64,000 nt of DNA from assembly GCF_031458235.1 (NCBI RefSeq), contig NZ_JAVDYB010000001.1:992001-1056000 (forward strand). The letters are read 5' to 3'. The position numbers and the translations under genes are program-made. The notes under the pieces were generated by a model. The model did not search any database and was not told where the DNA came from. It was given only the letters and a program-made list of their open reading frames with translations. This document shows positions 34,079-43,571 of this stretch, piece by piece (the first letter of the stretch is position 1; the number at the start of each line of letters is the position of its first letter). This DNA comes from Catenuloplanes atrovinosus (GTDB taxonomy: Bacteria; Actinomycetota; Actinomycetes; Mycobacteriales; Micromonosporaceae).

Positions 34079-36751
34079 TCACTCCGGGAACGCGTTCGGG
34101 TCGACGTCGCTGGTGCTGGCGTTGCCGCCGGTCGTCGCCTGAAGGCTGATCTCCCAGATCGTGTACTGCTCCGCGGTCGTCTCGAACGTGATCGACTCGT
34201 CGAACTTGCTGAAGTCGCAGTCCCGGTTGAACCGCGTGCCGTCGAAGTCGCTGCCGGACGTCACGAAGATCGTGTACGCGCCGTCGTTGATCGAGGTGGC
34301 GGTGAAGTTGCCCTTCGCGTGCACGTAGAACGACATCTCCGGGCTGCTCTGCCCGTTCTTCACCAGGTTGACCAGCGCGTCGCGGTCACCGCCGTTGTCC
34401 ACCTTCAGCTCGCCCAGGCCGCCGCGCACCTGCCGGTAGTAGTTGCCGTTCGGGGGACGCCGGTTCTCCTCCTTGAGCGCCTTCGGCATCCAGCCGCCGA
34501 CCTTGAAGTTGGACGCCGGGTCCGCCGCCGTCAGCGCCGTGGACGCGTCCCGCATGGCCGCGCCGCCCTGCGAGCGGGACACCACGTTCACCGCCGAGGA
34601 GCCGGTGCACAGCGTGGACCCCTCCGCGGAGAGGCTGGTGTCCAGCACGTCCGTGCTCAGCGCGCTCAGCGCCGCGACCAGCTGCTCGTGCGCGTCCGAC
34701 ACCGACTCCGGCGCGGTCACCCGCTCCAGCTCCTCCGCCTGCAGCGCGAGCATCTCGCCCAGCTCGTCCGCGGCCGTGGACAGGTCGTCCGGCTTGGTGG
34801 TCTTGTTCATCTTGTCCCAGGCCGGCTGGATCGCGCCGTCCATCGCGGACAGCATCGCCTGGTACTGCCCGGGCGTCATCGCGACCGGCGTGGGGCTCGC
34901 CGCCGGCGTGGGGCCGCCGCCCCGGCCCTGGTCGTCCGGCCCCGCCGGGTCGTTGCCCACCAGCCACGGCACCGCGAGCACGCCGGCGCAGAGCAGAACC
35001 AGGACCAGCACGCCCGCGCCGACGATCAGGCCGGTGTTGCGCTTCGGCTTCGGCGGCTGCGGAGCCGGATAACCCAGCGGGTACGCACCCGGCTGTCCCC
35101 ACCCGGGGGCGCCGCCCGCCTGCTGCTGGCCCCAGACCGGCGTGCCCGGCGCGGGCGCGTTCGGGTCCGGCACGCCGGACGTGGGGTAGCCGGCCGCGGG
35201 CACGCCGGAGGTCGGGTGACCGGGGGCGCCCGGGTAGCCGGGATGCTGCGGGTATCCGGGGGAGCCGGGCGCCGGCGGGTAGCCGGAGGCGCCGGAGACC
35301 GGCGGATATCCGGGCGCGCCGGAGGTCGGGTAGCCGGGCGTGCCGGCCGCCGGCGGGTAGCCGGAGGCACCGGACATCGGCGGGTAACCGGCGGCCGGGG
35401 CACCGGAGACGGGCGGGTGACCGGGGGCCGGGGCGCCGGAGACCGGCGGGTAGCCGGGCGTGCCCGGGGCCGGGGCACCCGAGACCGGCGGGTAGCCGGG
35501 CGTGCCCGGGGCCGGGGCGCCGGAGGCGGGCTGGTAGCCCGGGCCGGGCGTGGGCGGGTAGGCGGTCGACGGCGCGCCGGAGGTCGGCGGGATGCCCGCG
35601 CCGGCCGCGTCGCCGGAGGTGTCCGGTGCGGTGCCGCCCGGCAGCGTGTAACCGGGCGTGGGCGCGGCTGCCGTGTCGGCGGCGGCCGGCGCGGCGGTGG
35701 TGGTGTCACCGGCGGGCTCGCTCGACGCGGCGGCGGGCACGTGCTGGGTGGTCTCCGCGTTGACCGGCGCGTCGGCGGGCCGCGACTCCGGCTCGCCGGA
35801 CCGGGAGCCCGCCGCGGCCGCGGCTGCCCCCGCCGCCCCGGCCGCGAACGCGGCCGGGGCGATCACCGAGGTCTTGTCGCCGTCGTCGGCCTTCTCCGGG
35901 TCGGACGTCGCCGCCGTCGCTGGTGCCGGGGCCGCGACCGGCTCGGCCGGGGTGGTGCCGGCCGTCGGGATCACGGTGGTGTTGTCCTCGTCGGTGCCGG
36001 ACCGGACCGCCGAGGTTTCGCCGGTCGCGCGCGCCGGGGGCTCGCCGCCGGCGGCCGGCGCGGTGCCGGTGGAGATCACGGCGGTGCGGTCCTCGTCGGC
36101 GCCGGAGGGCGGCGTCGAGGTCTCGCCGGTCGCGGGCGAGGGGGTCTCGCCGGTGCCGGTGGAGATGGCGGCGGTGTTGTCCTCGTCGGCGCCGGACGGC
36201 GGCGTCGAGGTTCCGCCGGTGGCGGGCGGCGCGGTGCCGGTGGGGATCACGGCCGTCCGGTCGTCGTCCGTGGCGCCCGGCGAAGCCCCGGCGGCCGGGG
36301 TGGGGGGCGTGGCGTCCGGTGCGCTCGCCTGCGTACCGGTGGAGATGACGGTCGTCCGGTCCTCGTCGGCCGGGGCCGGTGGCGTGCCGTCCGCGCCCGT
36401 CGGGAGCACCGTGGTCCTGTCGTCGCCGGTGGGCGGAACCGCGATCGGCGCGGTCGCGTCGTAGGGCGTCGGCAGCGGAATGATCGAGGTGGTGTCCTGC
36501 CCGGCGGCGGACGTCACCGTGATGTGGATGGTGAGCTCCGGCGGCCCGTCCGCGGACGAGGCGTCGTTGCGAGGAAGCCGGAGGATCGCGCCGTCGCCGA
36601 TGCCGGCCGGCAGGTTGATCGCGATGAGCCGCCCGTCCGGCGGCAGCGCGATGGTCTTCGTCGTGCCCGCGGCCGCCTCCGCGGCGGTGAGCTCGACCGT
36701 AACGATGTCGGACCCGCCGCTGGGCAGTCCGCTCCCCGAATCCCGTGCCAT
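34079..36751 (-). CDS. Large single-span membrane protein with DnaJ-C-like N-terminus and repetitive acidic/Thr and Pro-rich regions
   Basis: The 890-residue product starts at ATG 36751 (longer in-frame starts run into the divergent promoter region). Residues about 10-65 (VTVELTAAEAAAGTTKTI ... LPAGIGDGAILRL) resemble the substrate-binding beta-domain of DnaJ without J or zinc regions. Residues about 113-294 carry seven copies of an acidic-Thr motif such as DEDRTAVIST. Residues about 360-560 are Pro/Gly repeats built on GYPPVSGAPAPGTP. One membrane helix (about 570-595, TGLIVGAGVLVLVLLCAGVLAVPWLVG) follows, then an external domain of about 290 residues ending TGGNASTSDVDPNAFPE. The disordered half is cytoplasmic. 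Function unknown; signalling or a scaffold is suggested by the Thr motifs. Confidence 0.8.
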   Translation of the reverse strand: MARDSGSGLPSGGSDIVTVELTAAEAAAGTTKTIALPPDGRLIAINLPAGIGDGAILRLPRNDASSADGPPELTIHITVTSAAGQDTTSIIPLPTPYDATAPIAVPPTGDDRTTVLPTGADGTPPAPADEDRTTVISTGTQASAPDATPPTPAAGASPGATDDDRTAVIPTGTAPPATGGTSTPPSGADEDNTAAISTGTGETPSPATGETSTPPSGADEDRTAVISTGTAPAAGGEPPARATGETSAVRSGTDEDNTTVIPTAGTTPAEPVAAPAPATAATSDPEKADDGDKTSVIAPAAFAAGAAGAAAAAAGSRSGEPESRPADAPVNAETTQHVPAAASSEPAGDTTTAAPAAADTAAAPTPGYTLPGGTAPDTSGDAAGAGIPPTSGAPSTAYPPTPGPGYQPASGAPAPGTPGYPPVSGAPAPGTPGYPPVSGAPAPGHPPVSGAPAAGYPPMSGASGYPPAAGTPGYPTSGAPGYPPVSGASGYPPAPGSPGYPQHPGYPGAPGHPTSGVPAAGYPTSGVPDPNAPAPGTPVWGQQQAGGAPGWGQPGAYPLGYPAPQPPKPKRNTGLIVGAGVLVLVLLCAGVLAVPWLVGNDPAGPDDQGRGGGPTPAASPTPVAMTPGQYQAMLSAMDGAIQPAWDKMNKTTKPDDLSTAADELGEMLALQAEELERVTAPESVSDAHEQLVAALSALSTDVLDTSLSAEGSTLCTGSSAVNVVSRSQGGAAMRDASTALTAADPASNFKVGGWMPKALKEENRRPPNGNYYRQVRGGLGELKVDNGGDRDALVNLVKNGQSSPEMSFYVHAKGNFTATSINDGAYTIFVTSGSDFDGTRFNRDCDFSKFDESITFETTAEQYTIWEISLQATTGGNASTSDVDPNAFPE

Positions 36752-37038
36752 CACTGGATTATGCAAGTGCGTGTCACGCCCTTCCCGAGCAGGGAGACGC
36801 CCGAGAAGCCCGGTTTGCAGGCCGGAAAGCCATATGTCGGTGAATGTCGAGCGGACTCGTTCATAACGGCGCGCGCAGGTGAGCCGATCACACAGTGTCC
36901 AACCCTGTCCACTTAGAGTGAAGTCGCGGATGGTGGACCGCCGCACGCTGTCCCCCTCTCGTGACGTACGTCGGATATCGACCGGGCGAACGGGGGGCGA
37001 CGGCGCAACCGGAATCCGTACGGCCGCGTGTGGACGGC

Positions 37039-38259
37039 ATGACCACCCCGCGACCACAGGCCGGAGGCGACCCGACAGTGATCTTCGCGATTCTGAGATC
37101 TCCCGCGTTCCGGGAGATCGCGCTCGCCGTCGGTGCCGCGTCCGCGCTGACCGCCGCCTGGCTGCTGATCCTGCCGCACGCGGCGACCTCCGGCGGCGAC
37201 ACGATCCACTACCTCGCGCTGGCGGAGAACCCGCGGGCGCAGGTGCACACGCCGTACACGTACCGGATGCTGACGCCGCTGCTGGCGCACGAGCTCGGCG
37301 GCCCGGAGCGCTACCGTGAGGCCTTCCGCCTGGTGAACGCGCTCGCGGTGGCGGCGTCCGGCGTCGCGGCGCACCTGCTGACCCGGCGGCTCGGCGGCAC
37401 CCGCGGCGCGGCGTACCTGGCCATGGCCGGGCTGCTCAGCCTGCCCGGGTTCCTGTTCTACCTGCACCAGCCGTACCTGATCGATCCCGCCGCGATGGCG
37501 CTGCTCGCCTGGTCGATGCTGGCCGCGCTGGCCGGCTGGACCGCGGTGCTGCCACTGCTGCTGGTCGCGGCCGCGCTCGCCCGGGAGACCGTGATCTCGT
37601 TCGCCCTGCCGATCTACATGATCTTCCGTACCCGGTGGATCGACGTCCCGGCCGCGGCCCGGACCGCGCTGGTGATCGTCCCCGGCGTGCTCGCGACCAC
37701 GGCGGTGCAGGCCAAGCCCACGCACGGCTGGCCGACCCAGGAGCTGCTGGTCCGGGCGGGCGTCCGGATCGTCGGGATGAAGCTGGAGCAGCAGGGCGTC
37801 GTGGACGCGCTCGGCATCGCGGTCGGCACGTCGCTCGGCATCTGGTGGGCGCTCGGGCTCTACGGCTTCCGGCACGCCGGACGGCTCGGCTGGCTGATGA
37901 TCCCGGTGCTGCTCCAGTTCGTGGTGGGCGGCGACTGGGGCCGGTTCTGCCTGTACGCGTTCCCCGCGCTCGTCCCGGCCGGTGCGATCGCGCTCTGGCG
38001 GCACCCGCGGCGCGCGGTGCTGATCGGCCTGGTGGTCGTGCAGAGCCTGCTGATCTTCCTAGACCTGTCGATCGACGGGCGTCCGAAGATCAACCAATAC
38101 CAACCCTCCACGTACGTCAGCCTGGCCCTGATCCCGCTCACGCTGCTCGTCCTGCTGTGGCCGTCCCGGCGGCGGGCGCCCCGCCCCGAAGCCGGCCAGG
38201 GTCTCCCGGCGGTGCCGAGGCCCAGCACGGGTGCGGAACGGGCGGCCGAGCCGCGCTGA
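37039..38259 (+). CDS. Polytopic membrane protein, possible glycosyltransferase-type (DUF2029/GT-C-like)
   Basis: About 406 residues with 9-11 hydrophobic helices. Features such as SGGDTIHYLALAENPRAQVHTPYTYRMLTPLLAHELGG (an acidic loop after helix 1 followed by YRMLTPLL) and LARETVISFALPIYMI recall membrane proteins annotated as hypothetical or GT-C/mannosyltransferase-like in actinobacteria. No catalytic motif is certain. The start is uncertain: ATG 37039 gives the longest sensible product, while GTG 37078 has a better ribosome site (GGAGG ten bases ahead). It is convergent with ureD and divergent from the large membrane protein. Confidence 0.7.
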   Translation: MTTPRPQAGGDPTVIFAILRSPAFREIALAVGAASALTAAWLLILPHAATSGGDTIHYLALAENPRAQVHTPYTYRMLTPLLAHELGGPERYREAFRLVNALAVAASGVAAHLLTRRLGGTRGAAYLAMAGLLSLPGFLFYLHQPYLIDPAAMALLAWSMLAALAGWTAVLPLLLVAAALARETVISFALPIYMIFRTRWIDVPAAARTALVIVPGVLATTAVQAKPTHGWPTQELLVRAGVRIVGMKLEQQGVVDALGIAVGTSLGIWWALGLYGFRHAGRLGWLMIPVLLQFVVGGDWGRFCLYAFPALVPAGAIALWRHPRRAVLIGLVVVQSLLIFLDLSIDGRPKINQYQPSTYVSLALIPLTLLVLLWPSRRRAPRPEAGQGLPAVPRPSTGAERAAEPR

Positions 38260-38268
38260 CCGAACGGA

Positions 38269-39060
38269 TCAGACGAGCGCCGGCGTGAGGTGCAGGCAGG
38301 CGTCCAGCGGCGCGCGGACCGCCCGCAGGTCCGCACCGATCGCGGTGGCCAGGATCGCCGGGCCCGGCAGCGGCATCACCGCGGCGGTGTCGCCGACCGG
38401 AGAGGCCGGTGGCGGCCCGCCGTCCGCCCAGGCCGGGTCGATCACCAGCAGCGAGCCGGTCGCCCGCCCGCCACCGGCCCGCAGCCCACCGGCGCCGAGC
38501 ACGGCGGGCCCGGACCAGCCCGGCGCGGACGGGCCGGCGGACAGGTCGTGGCGGTAGAGCGTGCGGCCCGCGTACCGGATCGTGGTGTGCAGCCGGACGT
38601 CGCCGCAGGGCTCCCCGTGCCGGCCGCAGACGAGCTCGTCGCGCCAGACCAGCGTGCCCCCGTCCGCCACGTCGACCTCGGTGATCGCGTCGTGGTCGCA
38701 GCCGGCCGCGCCGATCAGCGGCTCCGGCAGCCAGTGCAGCACGCCGCCGGGCGCGACCGTGGCCCGCACCTCCACCCGCGAGGTGTCCGGGCGGCCGTGC
38801 GCGTGCGGCGTGGGCAGCGCGATCGACGCCGCGACCGTACGGACCACCAGCGACGCGCCCGGCTCGACGGTGATCTCGATGCGCAGCCGGTCGCCGCCGA
38901 GCGGTCCGGCCGCGCCGCCGACCAGGTGCACGTCCGCGGGCACGCCGGGCCGCCGCGCGCCGGTGCGCCGGACCAGCAGCGGCGGCTCCCCGGCGAGCGT
39001 GGGCAGCCCGGTGCCGCCGCGCCCGTCCGGCACCGCGACGATCCGCGCGGTGGCCCGCAT
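38269..39060 (-). CDS. ureD: Urease accessory protein UreD (UreH)
   Basis: The 263-residue protein fits UreD: GGDRLRIEITVEPGASLVVRTVAASIALP, a beta-helix segment and WLPEPLIGAAGCDHDAITEVDVADGGTLVWRDELVCGRHGEPCG. UreD forms the UreD-F-G complex on apo-urease and channels nickel. It is the last gene of the operon (ureABCFGD), 22 bp after ureG. Confidence 0.92.
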   Translation of the reverse strand: MRATARIVAVPDGRGGTGLPTLAGEPPLLVRRTGARRPGVPADVHLVGGAAGPLGGDRLRIEITVEPGASLVVRTVAASIALPTPHAHGRPDTSRVEVRATVAPGGVLHWLPEPLIGAAGCDHDAITEVDVADGGTLVWRDELVCGRHGEPCGDVRLHTTIRYAGRTLYRHDLSAGPSAPGWSGPAVLGAGGLRAGGGRATGSLLVIDPAWADGGPPPASPVGDTAAVMPLPGPAILATAIGADLRAVRAPLDACLHLTPALV

Positions 39061-39082
39061 CAGCCGGCCCTCCCGCGACGGC

Positions 39083-39799
39083 TCATGAAGCGACCGGCAG
39101 CCGGGCGGTGAGCTCGCCGCGGATCCAGTCCGCCACCTGCGAGGCGCCGCGGTCCTCCGCGATGGACTGGAAGATGGTGGGCAGGTCGCCGCGGCGGGCG
39201 CGGGCGTCGCGGTCCATCACGGACAGGTCCGCGCCGACCAGCGGGGCCAGGTCGGTCTTGTTGATGACCAGCAGGTCGGCGGTGGTGACGCCGGGCCCGC
39301 CCTTGCGCGGGACCTTGTCGCCGCCGGCCACGTCGACCACGAAGATCTGCTTGTCGATCAGGCCCTTGCTGAACGTGGCCGTGAGGTTGTCGCCGCCGCT
39401 CTCCACCAGGATCAGATCGAGCGGGCCGAGCGAGGCCTCCAGGTCCTCGACCGCGTCCAGGTTCGCGGAGATGTCGTCGCGGATCGCGGTGTGCGGGCAG
39501 CAGCCGGTCTCCACCGCGCGCACCCGCTCGGCCGGGAGCACGCCGTTGCGCAGCAGGAAGTCCGCGTCCTCGGTGGTGTAGATGTCGTTGGTGACGACGG
39601 CCAGCCGCAGCTCCCCGCCGAGCGACCGGCAGAGCGCGGCGACCAGCGCGGTCTTGCCGGAGCCGACCGGGCCGCCGATGCCGATCCGGAGCGCGCGCGG
39701 CGCGGCGCCGGAGGCGGGGGCGGGGGCGTGCGGGTCGGGGCCGGCGTCCATCGGTCCGTGGCCGTGCGGCAGGGAACCGTCGGTGTCCTTATGAGGCAA
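39083..39799 (-). CDS. ureG: Urease accessory GTPase UreG
   Basis: The GTPase core is unmistakable: Walker [32 protein letters not shown], the metal-site CPH motif ([11 protein letters not shown]), [19 protein letters not shown] and the NKTD guanine motif. UreG hydrolyses GTP to drive nickel insertion. The TTG at 39799 gives 238 residues, has GGGAGG nine bases ahead, and adds a His-containing tail ([16 protein letters not shown]) like that of many UreG proteins. It overlaps ureF by 11 bp. The alternative ATG at 39751 (222 residues) lacks a nearby ribosome site. The His-rich tail may partly make up for the absence of UreE. Confidence 0.93.
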   Translation of the reverse strand: MPHKDTDGSLPHGHGPMDAGPDPHAPAPASGAAPRALRIGIGGPVGSGKTALVAALCRSLGGELRLAVVTNDIYTTEDADFLLRNGVLPAERVRAVETGCCPHTAIRDDISANLDAVEDLEASLGPLDLILVESGGDNLTATFSKGLIDKQIFVVDVAGGDKVPRKGGPGVTTADLLVINKTDLAPLVGADLSVMDRDARARRGDLPTIFQSIAEDRGASQVADWIRGELTARLPVAS

Positions 39800-40448
39800 A
39801 GAGACGCACCTCCCAGGTGGCGTGGTGTTCGGCGCCGATGTCCAGCAGCGGCGCACCGTCGGCCGGCAACTCGTCGACCGGCTTGTCGAGACAGGTCATG
39901 GCGCGCTCCGCGATCGCGTCGCACTCCGGGGCGAGCCGGGCCAGCAGCGCGTGCACGCCGTACGGGTCCAGGCCCAGCAGCCGCACGGCCGCGCTCGCCG
40001 GGCCGCCGATCGTGCCGTACGCGGCGGCCACCGCGGCCCGCGCCGGTGACACGCCGGCGGCGGAGGCGACCACGCCGAACGCGATCGGCTGGTGCGGGTC
40101 CGCGCGAGGCGGGGCCGGCACCGTCCACATCGCCCGGCCGGCCCGCAGCAGCGCGCGTCCCTGCGCGCGTGAGGCGGCCCGCAGCGCCGGCGACGGCGTT
40201 CGGACGTCGAGCCCACGATCAAGATCTTCCAGCGCCGCGGTACGACCGCAGGCCGCCGCCGCGAACGCCGCCGCCACCAGCCCGCCCGTGGCCAGCCGCC
40301 CGCGCAGGAAGCCGTCCAGGTCCTCGATCGAGCGCACCCGCCCGGCGCTGACCTGCGCCTCCAGGCCGGACGAGTGCGCGTGCCCACCCGCCGGGAGCCG
40401 CCCGTCCGCCAGGACGAGCAGCGTGGCGAGCGAGTCGGTCGCGCCCAT
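39789..40448 (-). CDS. ureF: Urease accessory protein UreF
   Basis: The 219-residue all-helical protein has the UreF marks [22 protein letters not shown] and, near the end, [40 protein letters not shown]. It bridges UreD and UreG during urease activation. Start and ureC stop overlap (ATGA). Confidence 0.92.
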   Translation of the reverse strand: MGATDSLATLLVLADGRLPAGGHAHSSGLEAQVSAGRVRSIEDLDGFLRGRLATGGLVAAAFAAAACGRTAALEDLDRGLDVRTPSPALRAASRAQGRALLRAGRAMWTVPAPPRADPHQPIAFGVVASAAGVSPARAAVAAAYGTIGGPASAAVRLLGLDPYGVHALLARLAPECDAIAERAMTCLDKPVDELPADGAPLLDIGAEHHATWEVRLFAS

Positions 40449-42154
40449 CAGAACAGGAAGTAACGCTGGGTCATCGGCAGCGAGTCGACCGGTTGCGGCT
40501 CGACCACGTCACCGTCGATCCGGACCGTGAACGTGTCCGGCTCCACCTCGATCCGCGGCGTGGCGTCGTTCAGCGGCAGGTCGGCCTTGCCCACGTCCCG
40601 CGTGCTGGCGACCGGGACCAGGCGGCGCTTGACGTCCAGCCGGTTCGGCAGCCCGCCCTCGATCGCGGCCTCCGCGACGAAGGCCAGGCTGGTCGCGGCC
40701 GCGGCCGTGCCGTACGCGCCGAACATCGGCCGGGGCAGCATCGGCTGCGGCGTCGGGATGGACGCGTTCGCGTCGCCCATCTGCGCCCACGCGATCATGC
40801 CGCCCTTGATCACCAGCGCGGGGCGGACGCCGAAGAACGCCGGATCCCACAGCACCAGGTCGGCGAGCTTGCCGGGCTCGACGGAGCCCACCTCCCGTTC
40901 GATCCCGTGCGCCACGGCCGGGGCGATCGTGTACTTGGCGACGTACCGCCGGGCCCGGAGGTTGTCCTTGCCACCGTCGCCGGGGAGGCTGCCGCGCCGC
41001 GTCTTCATCACGTGCGCGGTCTGCCAGGTCCGCATGATCACTTCGCCGACGCGGCCCATCGCCTGCGAGTCCGAGCCGATCATGGAGATCGCGCCGAGGT
41101 CGTGCAGCACGTCCTCCGCGGCCATCGTGGTCGGCCGGATCCGGCTCTCCGCGAACGCCAGGTCCTCGGGGATCGACGGCTTCAGGTGGTGGCAGACCAT
41201 CAGCATGTCGATGTGCTCGGACAGCGTGTTCCGCGTGTACGGCCGGGTCGGGTTCGTCGAGGACGGCAGCACGTTCGGCTCGGACGCCACCGTGATGATG
41301 TCCGGCGCGTGCCCGCCGCCCGCGCCCTCCGTGTGGTACGCGTGGATCGACCGGCCGCCGATCGCGGCGAGCGTGCTCTGCACGTACCCCGCCTCGTTGA
41401 GCGTGTCCGTGTGGATCGCGGCCTGCACGCCGGACGCGTCACACACCCGCAGGCAGGCGTCGATCGCCGCGGGCGTGGTGCCCCAGTCCTCGTGCAGCTT
41501 GAACCCGCCCGCGCCGCCGCGCAACTGCTCCCACATGGACTCCTCGGAGACCGTGTTGCCCTTGCCGAGCAGCAGCACGTTCACCGGCCAGACGTCCAGC
41601 GCCTCGAACATCCGGGAGAGATACCAGGCGTTCGGCGTGACCGTGGTGGCCTTGGTGCCCTCGGCCGGGCCGGTGCCACCCCCCATGATCGTGGTGATGC
41701 CGGAGGCGATCGCCTCCTCCAGGATGCCCGGCGCGATCAGGTGCACGTGACTGTCGATCGCGCCCGCCGTGAGGATCTTGCCGTTGCCGGCGATGACCTC
41801 GGTGCCCGGGCCGATCACCAGGCCGGGGTGGACGCCGTCCATGGTGTCCGGGTTGCCGGCCTTGCCCAGCGCGACGATCCGGCCGTCCAGGATGCCGACG
41901 TCGGCCTTGATGATGCCCCAGTGGTCGAGGACGACCGCGCCGGTGATGACGGTGTCGAGCGCCTTCTCCGCGCGGGTCGCCAGCGACTGGCCCATCGACT
42001 CTCGGATGACCTTGCCACCGCCGAAGACGGCCTCGTCACCGCCGCCGCTGCGGTCCTCCTCGACCTCGATCAGCAGATCGGTGTCCGCCAGCCGGATGCG
42101 GTCACCGGTCGTCGGACCGTAGAGCGCGGCGTACCGTCGTCGGTCGATCCTCAT
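40448..42154 (-). CDS. ureC: Urease alpha (catalytic) subunit UreC
   Basis: The 568-residue subunit is complete: the HxH nickel ligands in SHVHLIAPG (about 135-137), the carbamylated Lys in [10 protein letters not shown] (about 217), [10 protein letters not shown], the mobile-flap His in MVCHHLKP and the Asp ligand in [13 protein letters not shown]. It hydrolyses urea to ammonia and carbamate at a dinuclear nickel centre. Its ATG overlaps the ureB stop. Urea from UrtABCDE is the evident substrate supply. Confidence 0.97.
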   Translation of the reverse strand: MRIDRRRYAALYGPTTGDRIRLADTDLLIEVEEDRSGGGDEAVFGGGKVIRESMGQSLATRAEKALDTVITGAVVLDHWGIIKADVGILDGRIVALGKAGNPDTMDGVHPGLVIGPGTEVIAGNGKILTAGAIDSHVHLIAPGILEEAIASGITTIMGGGTGPAEGTKATTVTPNAWYLSRMFEALDVWPVNVLLLGKGNTVSEESMWEQLRGGAGGFKLHEDWGTTPAAIDACLRVCDASGVQAAIHTDTLNEAGYVQSTLAAIGGRSIHAYHTEGAGGGHAPDIITVASEPNVLPSSTNPTRPYTRNTLSEHIDMLMVCHHLKPSIPEDLAFAESRIRPTTMAAEDVLHDLGAISMIGSDSQAMGRVGEVIMRTWQTAHVMKTRRGSLPGDGGKDNLRARRYVAKYTIAPAVAHGIEREVGSVEPGKLADLVLWDPAFFGVRPALVIKGGMIAWAQMGDANASIPTPQPMLPRPMFGAYGTAAAATSLAFVAEAAIEGGLPNRLDVKRRLVPVASTRDVGKADLPLNDATPRIEVEPDTFTVRIDGDVVEPQPVDSLPMTQRYFLF

Positions 42155-42558
42155 GCGGTTCCGTCCTCGTCTCGCGGGCCGGTGGCGCTGTCTCGCGGGC
42201 CGGTCGGGTTGTCTGCGGGGCCGGTGGTGCTGTCCAGCGGGCCGGTGGTGCTGTCCAGCGGGCCGGCGGCCTCGCCGCGCAGGCCGGGGACGATGCGGCG
42301 GCCGCCGAGCGGCACCAGGTCCACCTCGCGCGGCACGCCCGGCTCGAACCGCACGGACGTGCCCGCCGGCACCGCCAGCCGGTGCCCCCACGCGGCCCGC
42401 CGGTCGAAGTCCAGCGCCGGGTTCGCCTCCGCGAAGTGGTAGTGCGAGCCCACCTGGATCGGCCGGTCACCGGTGTTCGCCACCGGCAGCGTGAGCACCG
42501 GCCGCCCTGCGTTGATCTCGATCTCCCCGTCGCCGGGCACGATCTCTCCGGGAATCAT
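42151..42558 (-). CDS. ureB: Urease beta subunit UreB with a repetitive C-terminal extension
   Basis: Residues 1-100 are a normal UreB ([55 protein letters not shown]). Family members usually end near there. This protein continues for about 35 residues of Gly/Pro/Asp/Thr repeats ([16 protein letters not shown]...GPRDEDG) encoded by tandem 21-bp units, the clearest being GGGCCGGTGGTGCTGTCCAGC twice at 42218-42260. The tail may hang from the urease surface. The reading frame is intact and still overlaps ureC correctly. Confidence 0.93.
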   Translation of the reverse strand: MIPGEIVPGDGEIEINAGRPVLTLPVANTGDRPIQVGSHYHFAEANPALDFDRRAAWGHRLAVPAGTSVRFEPGVPREVDLVPLGGRRIVPGLRGEAAGPLDSTTGPLDSTTGPADNPTGPRDSATGPRDEDGTA

Positions 42559-42573
42559 CCGCTGCCCCTCCGC

Positions 42574-42891
42574 CTACGGGATCGGCTCGTGCACGGTGAC
42601 GAGCTTCGTGCCGTCCGGGAACGTGGCCTCCACCTGCACCTCGGCCAGCATCTCCGGCACGCCCTCCATGACGTCCGCCCGGGTCAGCACGGTCCGCCCG
42701 GCCTCCATCAGCTCCGCCACGGTCCGCCCGTCCCGCGCCGCCTCCAGGATGTAGGCCGTGATGATCGCCGTCGCCTCCGGATGATTGAGGCGCAACCCTC
42801 GCTCACGGCGCTTCCGCGCCACCTCCGCGGCGACGTGGATGAGCAGCCGATCCTGCTCGTGGCGGCTGAGGAACAAGACTCCGACCTCCAT
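42574..42891 (-). CDS. ureA: Urease gamma subunit UreA
   Basis: The 105-residue protein has the usual UreA sequence: [35 protein letters not shown] and [31 protein letters not shown]. The ATG at 42891 (MEVGVLF) gives family length; a GTG at 42927 would add 12 unconserved residues. It is the first gene of ureABCFGD. A GlnR-like box lies 63-78 bp upstream. Confidence 0.95.
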   Translation of the reverse strand: MEVGVLFLSRHEQDRLLIHVAAEVARKRRERGLRLNHPEATAIITAYILEAARDGRTVAELMEAGRTVLTRADVMEGVPEMLAEVQVEATFPDGTKLVTVHEPIP

Positions 42892-42953
42892 GTCCGCTGA
42901 CCCGGGTGCGCGCTGATCCGGGCTCACATGGCGACCGATGCTGACACCGGCAC

Positions 42954-42969
42954 GTTTCGTCCCTGTTAA
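42954..42969 (-). promoter_or_regulatory. GlnR-type nitrogen-control box upstream of ureA
   Basis: Read on the minus strand it is TTAAC-AGGGAC-GAAAC. The actinobacterial GlnR consensus is gTnAc-n6-GaAAc: the b-site is perfect and the a-site misses only its first base. After a further 6 bp comes GTGTC, a weaker third a-type site. Urease genes are known GlnR targets in Streptomyces and relatives. Confidence 0.6.
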
Positions 42970-43352
42970 CCCCTCACTGCCCGTTGATCACCACGCTACC
43001 GGCCGCCCCGCCCCACGTACCCACCTTTCGCCCCTCACCCGCCGCGGACGTTCGACATGGTCGAGGCGCCGTGGCGACGAATCGGCGATCCGTGCGAGGA
43101 GGGTCGCCTCGTACGGCGCCTCATCCCGGCCCTCGACATCGGCGGAGGCGTAGCTGCGGGGCTGAAGCGCTGTTCGAGTTTTTGCCGCTAGCGGGCAAGC
43201 GCCGACGGACCGTCCGTCTCGGTTCTGCGGCCCGGAATCGCGGCACCGAACTCTGGCTCAGGACTGCGGGCCGTAGCTGCCGACCGAGCCTTCTGATTTC
43301 GCATCGCCGTGCGAAATCTACCCATAACGTGACGCTGGTTGACCGTCCAATG

Positions 43353-43415
43353 TGGCTTTGTGAGCCGTGGGCACGTAATTCGGCGGGAATAACGTGCCTG
43401 CGGCTCACAAGGTGG
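43353..43415 (+). repeat. 63-nt hairpin element, copy B
   Basis: The arms at 43353-43381 and 43387-43415 surround the 5-nt loop GGCGG. Orientation is as in copy C (CACGTAATTC left, GAATAACGTG right). Compared with C, arm position 15 changes from T-A to G-C, and positions 16 and 17 become G.T wobbles. Pairing is thus preserved despite sequence change. Confidence 0.85.
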
Positions 43416-43571
43416 GTGGCCGGTTGGAGGCGCGGGAATGGTCGCGTTCTTGTGGGCCGTGCGGCGATGGAGGGCGTGGGGGCGGGGGCAGGCAGGGTGC
43501 ACCGCACCCTGGTTGGGGCGTGCGGGGAGAACGAGGGTGGGGGTGAGGAAAAACCGCTTCGGAGGTGTGTG

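Larger units (their letters stand above)
42892..43571. other. Intergenic region between divergent ureA and the Atu4866-domain gene
   Basis: About 680 bp contain the GlnR-like box (42954-42969), two small palindromes (TTGCC-GCTAGCG-GGCAA around 43185 and GACGGAC-C-GTCCGTC at 43204-43218), and the 63-nt hairpin element copy B (43353-43415). Open frames cross it but have no credible start, and their translations look like nothing known to me. Confidence 0.55.

Noticed and set aside
34319-36916. 865-codon open frame on the plus strand opposite the large repetitive membrane protein
   Set aside because: It is Arg/Gly/Val-rich throughout with no domain, and mirrors the GC-biased codons of the minus-strand gene. 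The minus strand has a membrane helix, domain-like ends and a good start.
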